This document shows, one piece after another, positions 33,350 to 42,743 of a stretch of DNA of 64,000 nucleotides; the stretch's first letter is position 1; each line of letters starts with the position of its first letter. The stretch covers positions 1,770,943 to 1,834,942 of the forward strand of contig NZ_OLMF01000004.1 in assembly GCF_900290195.1 (NCBI RefSeq). The letters are read 5' to 3'. A program made the position numbers and the translations under genes. The stretch is from Anaerococcus marasmi (GTDB lineage Bacteria; Bacillota; Clostridia; Tissierellales; Peptoniphilaceae). The notes beneath the pieces are model-generated. The model worked only from the letters and a program-made list of their open reading frames with translations. It did not search any database and was not told where the DNA came from.

Positions 33350-34141
33350 ATGAAGAAAATCAGAGGGATGGTGATACTTTTTGTTGTCTTAAGTATTTTT
33401 TCTATTATTTTAATATTTTTATTAGAGCTTGCAAATATTGAGGAGCTAGTTTTGGGTGCTTTGTTTGGTTCTTTAATATCAATTGCTATTTCACTTTTTG
33501 TTGAATATTCAAATTATAGCAGTGAAAAAAGAAGAGCTATGGACGAATATTTTTGGAATGTTGTAAACCCGTACAGAGAATCATTAGGTGAATTATTTTT
33601 ATATGCAAGAGACTTATATTATATTGATTTTATGTTTGAAGGAATTTCTAAAGAAGAGGGAAATTGGACTGCTTATGAGGCTTTATATAAAAATAATGCG
33701 TTGAAGATAGATAAAATAATAGTTCCATATTCTCGTTTAGTTAGTGAAACAGTCAGAAAGAATTTAAATATTATATCTAATTCAAGCATCGCTCTTTCTA
33801 AAATTGATAGAGAAGATTTATTTGGAAGAGAGAGTCAGGATTATCAAAAAGCCTATAAAATATACCACATTATTGAAAATATTAATTTGAGTTTGGAAGA
33901 AGCATATAAACGTTTTGAATTTATAGAAAATATAAAAGATGAAAGCGAAAAAAGATGCAGTCAAATAATAGTATGCAGATGGTTATCCGATTTATTATGC
34001 AATAATTATGATAGAGGTATAAGAGATTTGACTGATGAAGAAGTCGAAAAGAGCTTCAACGAAAATGAATATAATGATTTGGTTGCAAAAAAAGATTTGG
34101 ATTTAGCTATTGTGAATGATAAACTAAAAGTGGTCCAATAA
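33350..34141 (+). CDS. hypothetical membrane protein, C-terminus meets an IS21 end
   Basis: A 263-aa protein with two N-terminal membrane helices (about residues 7-28 and 33-52) and a long helical cytoplasmic domain rich in Lys, Glu and Tyr. AGGAGGAATTTTA precedes the ATG. I do not recognise the family. The last codons (KVVQ, stop at 34139-34141) fall in the TGGTCCA repeat of the IS21 end, so the original C-terminus may have been cut off. Base composition is more AT-rich than the pilin region. Confidence 0.6.
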   Translation: MKKIRGMVILFVVLSIFSIILIFLLELANIEELVLGALFGSLISIAISLFVEYSNYSSEKRRAMDEYFWNVVNPYRESLGELFLYARDLYYIDFMFEGISKEEGNWTAYEALYKNNALKIDKIIVPYSRLVSETVRKNLNIISNSSIALSKIDREDLFGRESQDYQKAYKIYHIIENINLSLEEAYKRFEFIENIKDESEKRCSQIIVCRWLSDLLCNNYDRGIRDLTDEEVEKSFNENEYNDLVAKKDLDLAIVNDKLKVVQ

Positions 34142-34234
34142 TCGATTGATTCTAGTCGAAAAATGGTCCACTTGTTTTAGTTTATCCTCCGTATGTAAAA
34201 TATAGGTACGGAGGTATGTGAGGTAATTAATTTA

Positions 34235-34450
34235 ATGGATAAGCATGCAATAATAAGACTTAAAAAACAAGGATATTCAAATAGAGAGGCTGCGAAGATT
34301 CTTAAGATTAATAGAAAAACAATAGCTAAATATTGGAATGAATACAAGGACAATGTTAAGAATTTAGATAATCCTGACTTAGATAGGTCCTTAATTCAAG
34401 AAAAAATAGCAAAGGATACTTCCTATGATTCATCTAACAGAAAAAAATAA
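34235..34450 (+). pseudogene. istA: IstA N-terminal fragment (IS21 transposase, HTH part)
   Basis: A 71-aa frame with an HTH (KKQGYSNREAAKILKINRKTIAKYW) as at the N-terminus of IstA. It ends at a TAA just after a run of eight A (34440-34447). Losing one A joins it in frame to the next ORF (NRKNKYTKEVDDYL), so a homopolymer frameshift, real or a sequencing error, separates the two. Confidence 0.7.
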
Positions 34451-35216
34451 GTATACAAAAGAAGTAGATGACTATCTTGATGAAATCTTAGCTATAGAAA
34501 AAAAGGATGAAGTTTTAAAAAACCATAAGCAACAATTAAGTGTAGTACAAATTCATAAGATGGTTAAAGATAGAGGCTTTGACATTTCTTACTCTTCCAT
34601 TGCAGTCTATGTTAGAAAGAACAATGAAATATCAAGAAAGATTAGGAATGCTAAATTTATCAATAAAAAGTTTTTAGAGGACTTTGATAAGAGTAAATAT
34701 AGCCCTGAATTAAACAAGAAGTTTGAATACTTAGAAACTTTAAAATTTGTAGATAACAAAGAAAATATTATCTTAATAGGAACACCTGGCTGTGGTAAGA
34801 CTCATTATGCAACTGCCCTAGTTATTAAGGCATGTATTGTGGGAAAGAATGTACTATTTACCTCAGTTCCTAATTTAGTAATTGAACTACAGGAGGCTAT
34901 GAGTAAAAATCAAATTACTAACTACAAGAAGAAATTTGAAAAATATGATTTAGTAATATTAGATGAGTTAGGTTATGTTTCATTTGATAAGATAGGATGT
35001 GAGATTCTTTTTAACCTCTTATCATCTAGAAATGATAAGGGTTCAATAATTTTGACAACTAACTTAAACTTTGAAAGATGGGAGGAAGTTTTTAAAGATC
35101 CTATGCTTACTGGAGCCATAGTAGATAGACTAGCTCATAGGGCTCATATTATGGATATGTCTAGGGAGAAAAGTTATAGGATGGAAGATACAATAGAGTG
35201 GGCAAAGAATATATGA
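34425..35216 (+). pseudogene. istB: IstA-IstB deletion fusion
   Basis: A 263-aa frame. Residues 1 to about 75 continue IstA (KYTKEVDDYLDEILAIEKK, second HTH region). From about residue 85 it is IstB, the AAA+ helper, with Walker A GTPGCGKTHYA, Walker B LVILDELGYVSFD, sensor LTTNLNFERW and C-terminal DRLAHRAHIMDM. The IstA catalytic core and the IstB N-terminus are deleted. AAAGGATACTTCCT precedes the ATG, so it could still be translated. Confidence 0.75.
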
Positions 35217-35327
35217 AATATATATAAATTCCCTTTCCCCTAGGGGAAAGGCATAAGTGGTTAATTTTTTACTATATGTGGACCACTTTTCGATAATAAC
35301 TGTGGACCATTTTTCGGTTGACATTTA

Positions 35328-35395
35328 CACTAGTCCTAGATTGACTTTCAAATGGACTTTTCTTCCGCGAAATTATACCGTCTCTATCAATCCTC
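35328..35395. mobile_element. remnant of an IS256-type element end
   Basis: TTTCAAATGGACTTTTCTTC, then AAATTATACCGTCTCTATCAA, resembles in the same orientation the segment at about 36597-36640 that lies upstream of the decayed IS256 transposase. It is probably the solitary end of a second, deleted copy. Confidence 0.45.
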
Positions 35396-35403
35396 ATTAA
35401 AAC

Positions 35404-35937
35404 TTATTTACCAAATACCAAGTCCTTATAGCTTATAATATTGACCTGAACACTCCTAAGTACATCCATACTACTAGCTTGAGCCTTATCACTAGTTGCC
35501 TTGCATAAATCTTCTATTACTGTAATTTCTGTTTCGAGAAGGGCGTTTTTTATCATTATAGCATTAGAAATTACGCAAATATCTGTGCAAATCCCAACCA
35601 TATAAATATTCTCGATTCCTTCCTTTTTATCTAAATCGCAAAGATAATCAACCAAATCATAAGAACCAAAAGATGGCTTGTCGATGACCTTATACCCTCT
35701 AGTATCTATCCTAATCTCCCAACCAAAACTTCCCTTAATACAATGCTCAACCTGCAAGTGCTTCCCCTCGAGACTTTCTAGGTAATCTTCGTCATGGGTA
35801 TCCCTTGTAAAAATAACCTCACCATCAAAGTCTTCCACCAATCTATCAATAGGCTCAACTATTTCATAATTACAATCGTTCCCCAAAGCTCCATCTACAA
35901 AATCATTCTGTAAATCAACAACTATAAGTACATCCAT
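35404..35937 (-). CDS. nicotinamidase-like cysteine hydrolase (isochorismatase family)
   Basis: A 177-aa protein starting at the ATG at 35937 (GGAGGAATT just upstream); the frame extends 10 codons further without an RBS. Motifs of the family: catalytic Asp in VVDLQNDFVDG, a metal-site pattern FTRDTHDEDY with a second His in LQVEHC, and the catalytic Cys in GICTDICV. The Asp-His-His metal site favours nicotinamidase (nicotinamide to nicotinate, NAD salvage) over isochorismatase. Length is normal. It is an isolated gene between IS remnants. Confidence 0.8.
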   Translation of the reverse strand: MDVLIVVDLQNDFVDGALGNDCNYEIVEPIDRLVEDFDGEVIFTRDTHDEDYLESLEGKHLQVEHCIKGSFGWEIRIDTRGYKVIDKPSFGSYDLVDYLCDLDKKEGIENIYMVGICTDICVISNAIMIKNALLETEITVIEDLCKATSDKAQASSMDVLRSVQVNIISYKDLVFGK

Positions 35938-36039
35938 AATTCCTCCTATATACTTCTTCTTTTTCATTTTACCAATTCATATAAAAAAATCACTAGATAT
36001 GATAATAAATACATATTCCAATCAAAGCAGTCAAGTCCT

Positions 36040-36635
36040 TAATATTGTGTAAATTAAACCAGTACAATATTTACTATTTCATTCTAATATACAATTTAGA
36101 AGATGTTAGGAGGTCCTCATTGATATAAATGAGGATTGGTCTCCAAAAGTCTGCGGGCTAGATATTAATCTTATAGCTGAATCTTCATTAGGAAATATTC
36201 TGATTACTTTTTCTCGTCTTCTAACTTCTTCATTTGGTCTTTCTATGCAATTAGTTAATCTAAATCTGCTACTTCTGTGAGAATTTCCTATCTCTTGTTC
36301 TAGGGACTCTTAAGGTTAAGGTTCCTATCTTTGTTGTGTAGTCACGTTCGTAGTATCCATTACGATAAGAATTTCTGTTAGGATCCCTTTGATAGGCTTT
36401 GTTATTTAAATATTCATCTCTCTATTTTTCCATAAGTTCATTAAAAACTTTTGTTAAGATTGACTTGGCAATTTTATTATCTACAGATTCATTAATTAAA
36501 TTTTGTATTTCTTCTTGATTAATTGTAAAGTGTAATTGCGTCATTTGATTCCTCTTAGTTGGTTTTTGTTGGTTAAAAACATTGTACTAGTTTAGGTTTC
36601 AAATGACCTTTTCTTTTTACACAATTATACGGACT
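36040..36635 (-). mobile_element. decayed IS256-family element
   Basis: An inverted-repeat pair, ATTGTGTAAATT near 36043 and TTACACAATTATACGGAC near 36615, bounds a fragmented Mutator-type transposase on the minus strand. The element is about half normal length because the middle is deleted. Confidence 0.6.
36117..36544 (-). pseudogene. IS256-family transposase, stop codon and internal deletion
   Basis: The minus-strand frame from 36544 reads MTQLHFTINQEEIQNLIN, an in-frame TAG after LMEK, then RDEYLNNKAYQRDPNRNSYR and LTLRVPRTRD, the classic N-terminus of Mutator-type transposases. The DDE core is gone, and a C-terminal piece (FRLTNCIERPNEEVRRREK, VIRIFPNEDSAIRLI) follows in another frame. 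Not functional. Confidence 0.85.
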
Positions 36636-36711
36636 CTATCAATTTTTAAGTTTCTCTTTGGAATATAATTCTTGTATTACATTTAAGATTAATTTCATTA
36701 TTTTAATAAAA

Positions 36712-36750
36712 AATATCCCCTAAATCATAACTTTTGATTTAGGGAATATT
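36712..36750 (-). terminator. terminator overlapping the 3' end of the 217-aa gene
   Basis: AATATCCCCTAAATCA pairs with TGATTTAGGGAATATT around AACTT. The stop codon of the minus-strand gene (36739-36741) lies in the stem. Confidence 0.7.
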
Positions 36751-37392
36751 GTATGTGTTACTTAATTTCTTTTCAAAATCATCCTTAGATAAAACTATTA
36801 CATCTTTAAAATAAAACTCTTCTAAATTGGATTTCAGCCCAAATTTATCAACCCTTTCTTTAGCCAAAGATTTTATTTTACTTTGAATTTTATCATATTC
36901 CTTATATTGCCCAAGACCACTTTTATCATTTGTATCCTTATTGGAATTATAGACTAAAATATAACCTAAATTTTCTCTAGCATAAGATAAATTTTCATCA
37001 AATATATCCATATAGATCAACAAGGAATCTTTAATCTTTCCATATATTTTACTCATTTTAGGTTTATCTTGATTTTTAAACTCTATAAAATAATCCATGC
37101 CATTAAAAACTTTGACTGCATCATTAGAAGAATACTCTCTCATGTAAATATATTTACTACCATGATTTTTTCTTTCATGGATTATCTGATGTTTAGTATT
37201 ATGTTTTTTGAAATAATATTCCTTTACTTTATCAAAGTCTATACACCTATCATTAGAATCTATAAAAATTTCTTTATTATTATCATCGTAGGATGTTTTA
37301 GAAAAATCACTAAATAGATTAGAAATATCCATATCTTGACAAAATTCATCCTCAAAAAAATCATACAAAAGATCTTTTAAATATTTTCTCAT
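36739..37392 (-). CDS. hypothetical partner of the disrupted ATPase, possible PD-(D/E)XK-like fold
   Basis: A 217-aa protein whose ATG overlaps the ATPase stop (ATGA), so the two formed one translational unit. I do not recognise the family. FNGMDYFIEFKNQ near the middle has the E-x-K of PD-(D/E)XK nucleases with Asp residues upstream, but the evidence is thin. ATPase plus small effector pairs of this kind are common in phage defence; here the ATPase is broken, so this gene has probably lost its function or its normal transcription. Confidence 0.6.
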   Translation of the reverse strand: MRKYLKDLLYDFFEDEFCQDMDISNLFSDFSKTSYDDNNKEIFIDSNDRCIDFDKVKEYYFKKHNTKHQIIHERKNHGSKYIYMREYSSNDAVKVFNGMDYFIEFKNQDKPKMSKIYGKIKDSLLIYMDIFDENLSYARENLGYILVYNSNKDTNDKSGLGQYKEYDKIQSKIKSLAKERVDKFGLKSNLEEFYFKDVIVLSKDDFEKKLSNTYNIP

Positions 37393-38094
37393 AATAGACT
37401 CTCTTGTTCTAAAATATCAAAAGCGGATGATAAGGTAGAATAAATTTCACTAACTGAATCACTTACATCTTTAACTTCTGCTAATCCTGAATTCTTATTA
37501 TCATAAGCTAAATAATATTTACACTTATTGGCTACCTCATGTTTTGAAGAATAAACCTCAATAGCCCTAACAAAATAAGGACTGTGGCTATTGATAAGAA
37601 TGTGCATACCCAAATATTTATTTAATAAAACAATTAACTCAGCAAATATTATTTGCCAATCAGGGTGCAAATGTGTTTCTGGCTCATCTAAAACTATTGT
37701 TCCATTTTTTTGTAATGACCCATTTTCTAATAGCATCTTTATAATAATGAAAGTTTTAAGACCTGTAGACGCATTTTTAATATCAATTTTTTCATCTTTA
37801 TTAGAAGATATATAATAGTATCTACCATTGCTATTATAAACATCTATATTACTAGCCTTTGATATATGTTTACTAATTTTGGATAAACTTTCATCAATTA
37901 ATATACTTTCTGGGCTTTTTTCTTCTTTTATCAAGTCAAACAAATCTTCTCTATGGTCAAGAAACTCTATTGTTCTAATATCATTAAATCTATAATTATC
38001 TATTTTATCAATTATATAAGGATCATCTATATAAACAACTTTTTTAGAAATTAAAATTGGGTTCTCTATCTTTAATTTACCATTTTTATCAAAC
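37389..38094 (-). pseudogene. AAA (OLD/RecF-like) ATPase, C-terminal half
   Basis: About 235 residues after the IS30 end. It carries a signature-like segment (NASTGLKTFIIIKML), Walker B IVLDEPETHLHPDWQ and the H-loop LINSHSPYFVRA, all features of SMC/ABC-type ATPases in AAA_15/AAA_21 families. The Walker A half lies at 40634-41216 on the same strand, beyond a 2.5-kb insertion. The first codons of the open frame come from the IS30 end, so no natural start is present. Confidence 0.85.
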
Positions 38095-38188
38095 TTGGAT
38101 AGTAAAATTAAGCTAGACACTTTTAAATGAAATAAAAAGCCATTTATGATACACTTAAATTACACAAAAAACATTAAGGAGTATCAAA

Positions 38189-38619
38189 ATGGCTTACAAT
38201 CATCTTACCATAAAAGAGTTAATTTGGATAGAGCAATATTATAAATCTGGAGAAAAAGTTGCAAATATAGCAAAATATTTGTCAAGAGCAAGACAAACCA
38301 TATACAATGTAATAAATTGGCTAAAAAAAGGCTCAACCATACAAGAATACTACGACAGCTACAAGAAAAATAAATCAAAATGTGGAGCAAAGATTAAACA
38401 ATTAAGTGATGAAGAATATGACTATGTTCTTGATAAAGTAAATAAAGGATGGACCCCAGATGTCATAATTGGAAGAGGAGAAATTAAGCTTTCAATGAGC
38501 TCTAGAACACTATACAGGCGTTTTAAAGACGGTAGTTTAGATAAAAAACTATTACCAATGAAAGGTAAACGAAAAAAGAATGGAAGTGTTGAAAAAAGAG
38601 GAAAGCAAGCCTTTAAAAG
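38189..38619 (+). pseudogene. IS30 transposase, N-terminal part (copy A)
   Basis: Begins MAYNHLTIKELIWIEQYYKS with the HTH of IS30 transposases (KVANIAKYLSRARQTIYNVINWL) and GWTPDVIIGR. After GKQAFKR the frame enters the ISL3 element and stops at 38666-38668. It continues at 40097; removing the ISL3 and one 8-bp duplication restores AFKRSIHSRNK in frame. AAGGAGTATCAAA precedes the ATG. Confidence 0.85.
38612..38619. repeat. 8-bp target site duplication of the ISL3 element (left)
   Basis: TTTAAAAG here and at 40097-40104 flanks the ISL3 copy exactly; 8 bp is the usual size for ISL3 elements. Confidence 0.85.
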
Positions 38620-40096
38620 GGCTCTTTGTCAAATCGTGTTGGTAAATAATAATCAACCAAATTCTTAATCAGGGATAGATTTTCTATCCCTGAATTTTTA
38701 ACTAGCTAATAAATTCCTTGTGATAAATATTCTTGTTCTAAAATTAGCAAAATTTCTGTATCCAAAAGCTATCCTTTTTAATACCTTAATAAAATTGTTA
38801 ATGCCTTCAATTGGTCCATTAGAATAATCATAGGTAAATGAGTTCTTAATATATTCTAGATAATAAAAACAAGTATCTATTGATGTTTTCATTCTATCGC
38901 TAACTTTATCTTTAAAATAACTCAAATGAAATGTAAACAATTCAAAATCTTTCTTCTCAATATCCTCTCTTAAGCATTGATAACAGTCATAAGTATTCTT
39001 TAAAGTCTTATCAACTTCAAGACTGATATCGACAATATCTTCATCAGAAACATACCTACCAGGAAAATGAACACGCTTAAAAAAATGAATAGGATCAAGG
39101 AGTTTGTATGGTTTTAAAAAATGTTTCCAATATTTCTTAAGTCTTTTGTATTTAATATTGCTTGTAGAATACTCCTTCATCGTGTCAATTCTAGTATGGT
39201 TAAAAGAGTTAGTAAATAGTTTTACGATATGAAACCTATCAATAATAATTTCTGCATTAACAAACAGTTCTTTAATTAGTGATATATATGGACTGTACAT
39301 ATCAATGCATACGGTCTTAACCTTATCTCTAACATACCTAGGAAAGCATAAGAAATATTTCTTTAGGGAATATAGCTGTCTATTCTCTACAATATCAATT
39401 ACCTTGTGATTATCTGAATTTAGATATATGAAGCTCATAGCTCCTTTGGCATCTTTAGTTGATTTAAATTCATCGAATGATAAATGTTCAGGCAAATAAG
39501 TAAAGTCCACATTGAATTCATTATCATACTTAGCCATAAATCTAGAAACTGTAGTGGTAGATATGTAATTATCAGCAGATATATCTTTCATAGATAGCTT
39601 TTTTGTTAAACTAGAAAGAACATGTCTTTTAACCTGATTAGAAATATTACAGTATTTATCAACTATTTTAGATTCAAGTAAGAAATACTTATTACAAGAT
39701 TTACAGAACATCTTCTGCTTCTTTAAGTCAATTAAAACAGGATGATCACCTGATCTGGAACATCTTACAGTAGATGATTTAAAGCCGTATTTAATTAGGT
39801 TATGGTTAGAACCACAATGAGGGCAAACTTGGTCAGAATATTCTAATTCAGCTGTTAGAATTGTATATGTTACACCTTTAATGACTTTGTGGTGTATTCC
39901 ATCTGAAAAATTTAGGTTTTTATCTTTGATATTCAGTAAATTTGTAATAAAATAATTGTTAGACATATTTAATCTCCTTTTAAGTTGTGGTTAATTTAAT
40001 TATAGGGTAAATGATTAAATATGTCTTCTTTTTTACGAAAAAATCGTGCTGACAGAAGTATCATTTACTTCTACCAACACGATTTATTATAGACCC
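38620..40096 (-). mobile_element. ISL3-family element, apparently complete
   Basis: 1477 bp with terminal repeats GGCTCTTTGTCAAATCGTGT and, reversed, GGGTCTATAATAAATCGTGT, flanked by TTTAAAAG duplications. It carries one intact transposase gene. It is nested in the IS30 transposase, so it is the youngest insertion in this stack and may still be active. Confidence 0.9.
38698..39966 (-). CDS. ISL3-family transposase
   Basis: A 422-aa transposase with the N-terminal zinc-finger region (CPHCGSNHNLIKYG and FCKSCNKYFLLES), an HTH, and the DDE core (FDEFKSTKDAKGAMSF, CIDMYSPYISLI, IIDRFHIVKL) with the family C-terminal SNGPIEGINNFIKVLKR. AAAAGGAGATT precedes the ATG on the minus strand. No disruption is seen. 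Confidence 0.93.
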   Translation of the reverse strand: MSNNYFITNLLNIKDKNLNFSDGIHHKVIKGVTYTILTAELEYSDQVCPHCGSNHNLIKYGFKSSTVRCSRSGDHPVLIDLKKQKMFCKSCNKYFLLESKIVDKYCNISNQVKRHVLSSLTKKLSMKDISADNYISTTTVSRFMAKYDNEFNVDFTYLPEHLSFDEFKSTKDAKGAMSFIYLNSDNHKVIDIVENRQLYSLKKYFLCFPRYVRDKVKTVCIDMYSPYISLIKELFVNAEIIIDRFHIVKLFTNSFNHTRIDTMKEYSTSNIKYKRLKKYWKHFLKPYKLLDPIHFFKRVHFPGRYVSDEDIVDISLEVDKTLKNTYDCYQCLREDIEKKDFELFTFHLSYFKDKVSDRMKTSIDTCFYYLEYIKNSFTYDYSNGPIEGINNFIKVLKRIAFGYRNFANFRTRIFITRNLLAS

Positions 40097-40104
40097 TTTA
40101 AAAG
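40097..40104. repeat. 8-bp target site duplication of the ISL3 element (right)
   Basis: TTTAAAAG, identical to 38612-38619. Confidence 0.85.
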
Positions 40105-40615
40105 AAGTATTCATAGTAGGAATAAATCATATCCTAATTTCAAAAATGAATTTGGGCATTTTGAAGGGGACACCATAGTAGGAAAGAATCATAAAAGTTG
40201 TGTAATAACTTTAGTAGAACGAGTATCAAAAGCAATAATAACTTTAAAACCAGAAAATAGGACAGCAAAAGCAATAGAAAATAGGCTAAATAGTTGGTTA
40301 GATCAAATTCCTAAACACCTTGTAAAATCAATAACATTTGACTGCGGAAAAGAATTTTCAAACTGGAAAAGTGTATGCAATAAGCATGATATATCAATAT
40401 TCTTCGCAGATCCAGGCTGCCCAAGTCAAAGGGGGTTAAATGAAAATTCGAATGGTTTATTAAGAAAAGATGGATTACCAAAACAAACTGACTTTAGGCT
40501 AAAAAGTGAGACGGATATTGTTTCTGTAGCTAGCTACAGAAACAATATCCCAAGAAAGTCTTTGAACTACAAAACACCGTTAGAAGAATTTATGAATTTA
40601 GTGTATTCTGTCTAG
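40097..40615 (+). pseudogene. IS30 transposase, C-terminal part (copy A)
   Basis: Continues the transposase after the ISL3 insertion: FKRSIHSRNKSYPNFKNEFG, HFEGDTIVGK (first Asp), SITFDCGKEFSNW (second Asp) and a catalytic Glu in SQRGLNENSNGLLR. The frame is open upstream into the ISL3 end, but no natural start exists. Confidence 0.85.
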
Positions 40616-40633
40616 GTTAATTTGACAATTGAA

Positions 40634-41216
40634 AAAATGTAATATTTAAATAATCATCTTTAATTTTAAGATTAACCTTACCAACATTATCAAAATTGGA
40701 TAAATTTTTCACTTGATTGTTGAACTCATTATTAAAAGTTTGACTTACAATATAATTAAGCATAGTTTCATCATCAGTAAACAAAGTATCCATTATATTT
40801 TCGATTATATCTGTGTTTATATCATTATTAGGCACCGAACTATAACTAAAACCAAGTTTTTCCAATTCTAAATTCATTTGATTCATAAAATTAAAAATAT
40901 CTATTTTCAATTTATCCTTATCATATTTATAAATATCTCTATTTTTATATAAATTCATAAGAAATATCTCTAATTTTTCTTCATTAATACTTCTAAGAAA
41001 ATAAACACTTGATTGTTTGCTAAGCTCTTTTAATAATAAATAATTTCTTAATTGATTAATATTATCTTTATAAGCGTAAAAACTAGAAAAAACACTATAC
41101 AAAGCTTTTCCAATAGTAGACTTACCAGTACCATTTTTTCCAGCTATAACTGTAATACCGTCAATATCGATATTAGTATTAGCAAGCTTACCTATATTCT
41201 CCATATATAATTTCAT
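40634..41216 (-). pseudogene. AAA (OLD/RecF-like) ATPase, N-terminal half
   Basis: Starts MKLYMENIGKLANTNIDIDG with Walker A GKNGTGKST (about residues 28-36), preceded by GAGGTG. About 194 residues are native; the open frame then reads five codons of the IS30 end and stops at 40617. Together with 37389-38094 it would form a protein of about 430 aa. Without Walker B it should be inactive. Confidence 0.85.
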
Positions 41217-41433
41217 AATTACACCTCAATAGGATTATACTATTTAGCTGATGAAACTCACAATTTGAGAGGAACATAATATCAATTCAATTAAAAATCA
41301 CATTTATTTTAGTGAATTCTTCTCCTAATTGGTTATGGTTTTCAAAATGTTTTGTTGATTAATTCTTTAAATATCTCTTCTATTAAAATTATTTTTTACC
41401 TTTATACTTTTTTACTAAATCCCGATAGACTTT

Positions 41434-41602
41434 TTACATTGTATAGCTTTTTAAATAGTTTTCTTTACTATCTAAACTTCCTCTCAATTTTCTATCTATT
41501 TCTTTCTCATAAATTTCTCTACTAAAATCTGATATAAATATTTCTCCTGGTATTTTTTCAACTATCACACTCTTATACATGTTTTCTGTTATTATTAAAG
41601 AA
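41434..41602 (-). pseudogene. fragment of an unidentified gene next to IS30 copy B
   Basis: An open stretch (LIITENMYKSVIVEKIPGEI, then FSREIYEKEIDRKLRGSL) runs out of the IS30 end and ends with TGA at 41434. It has no start of its own with a good RBS and I cannot name it. The bases from 41217 to 41433 hold no gene that I can support. Confidence 0.35.
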
Positions 41603-42653
41603 TTGGATAGTAAAATTAAGCTAGACACTTTTAAATGAAATAAAAAGCCATTTATGATACATTTAAATTACACAAAAAACATTAAGGAGTATCAAAATGG
41701 CTTACAATCATCTTACCATAAAAGAGTTAATTTGGATAGAGCAATACTAAAATTTTGAGAAAAAGTTACAAATATAGCAAAATACTTATCAAGAGCAAGA
41801 CAAACCATATATAATGTCGTAAATTGGCTAAAAAAAGGTTTAACTATACAAGACTACCATGAAAACTACAAGAAAAATAAGTCTAAATGTGGAGCCAAAA
41901 CTAAACAATTAAGTGGTAAAGAATATGATTATGTTCTTGATAAAGTAAGTAAAGGATGGACTCCTGATGTAATAGTAGGCAGAGGTGAAATGAAACTATC
42001 AATGAGTTCAAGAACACTCTACAGAAGGTTAAAAGATGGAACTTTGGAAGCAAAACTTCTACCAATGAAGGGTAAAAAAAAAGAATGGTAGTGTTGAAAA
42101 AAGAGGAAAACAAGCATTTAAGAGAAGTATTCATAGTAGGAATAAATCATATCCTAATTTCAAAAATGAATTTGGGCATTTTGAAGGGGATACCATAGTA
42201 GGCAAGGATCATAAAAGTTGTGTAATAACTTTAGTAGAAAGAGTATCCAAAGCAATAATAACTCTAAAACCAGAAAACAGAACAGCGAAAGCAATAGAAA
42301 ATAGGCTAAATAGTTGGTTAGATCAAATTCCTAAACACCTTGTAAAATCAATAACATTTGACTGCGGAAAAGAATTTTCAAACTGGAAAAGTGTATGCAA
42401 TAAGCATGATATATCAATATTCTTCGCAGATCCAGGCTGCCCAAGTCAAAGGGGGTTAAATGAAAATTCGAATGGGTTATTAAGAAAAGATGGATTACCA
42501 AAACAAACTGACTTTAGGCTAAAAAGTGAGGTGGATATTGTTTCTGTAGCTAGTTACAGAAACAATATCCCAAGAAAGTCCTTGAACTACAAAACACCGT
42601 TAGAAGAATTTATGAATTTAGTGTATTCTGTCTAGGTTAATTTGACAATTGAA
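41603..42653 (+). mobile_element. IS30-family element, copy B (defective)
   Basis: 1051 bp with the same ends as copy A (TTGGATAGTAAAATTAAGCT and TTGACAATTGAA). The transposase is broken by a stop and a frameshift. Confidence 0.8.
41697..42635 (+). pseudogene. IS30 transposase with nonsense and frameshift mutations (copy B)
   Basis: Same start as copy A, but codon 18 is TAA (41748-41750), and a base is lost in the A-run after AAGGGT near 42075, shifting the frame before EKRGKQAFKRSIHS. The C-terminal part is almost identical to copy A. Between 41860 and 42060 the two copies differ at many third positions, which suggests separate origins or recombination rather than a recent duplication. Confidence 0.85.
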
Positions 42654-42743
42654 ATTATATTAAACAAGATACAAGAACAAAATGGAATTCAAATGTAAAC
42701 ATGATTTTCCTATATTGCTTGTTGAATCTATTTTTTGATAAAC

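Larger units (their letters stand above)
34145..35325 (+). mobile_element. IS21-family element, internally deleted
   Basis: The left end has TCGAAAAATGGTCCAC (about 34158-34172). The right end, in inverted orientation, has GTGGACCACTTTTCGA and GTGGACCATTTTTCGG (35279-35316), giving the multiple terminal repeats typical of IS21. Inside are an IstA-type HTH gene fragment and an IstA-IstB fusion; the DDE catalytic core of IstA is missing, so the element cannot move by itself. Exact ends are uncertain by a few bases. Confidence 0.7.
38095..40633 (+). mobile_element. IS30-family element, copy A (interrupted by ISL3)
   Basis: The left terminal repeat TTGGATAGTAAAATTAAGCT and the reversed right end TTCAATTGTCAAATTAACCT match at about 18 of 25 positions, both running into CTAGACA. 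Without the ISL3 insertion and its duplication the element is ~1054 bp, the same as copy B at 41603-42653. It is inserted in the ATPase gene. Confidence 0.8.
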
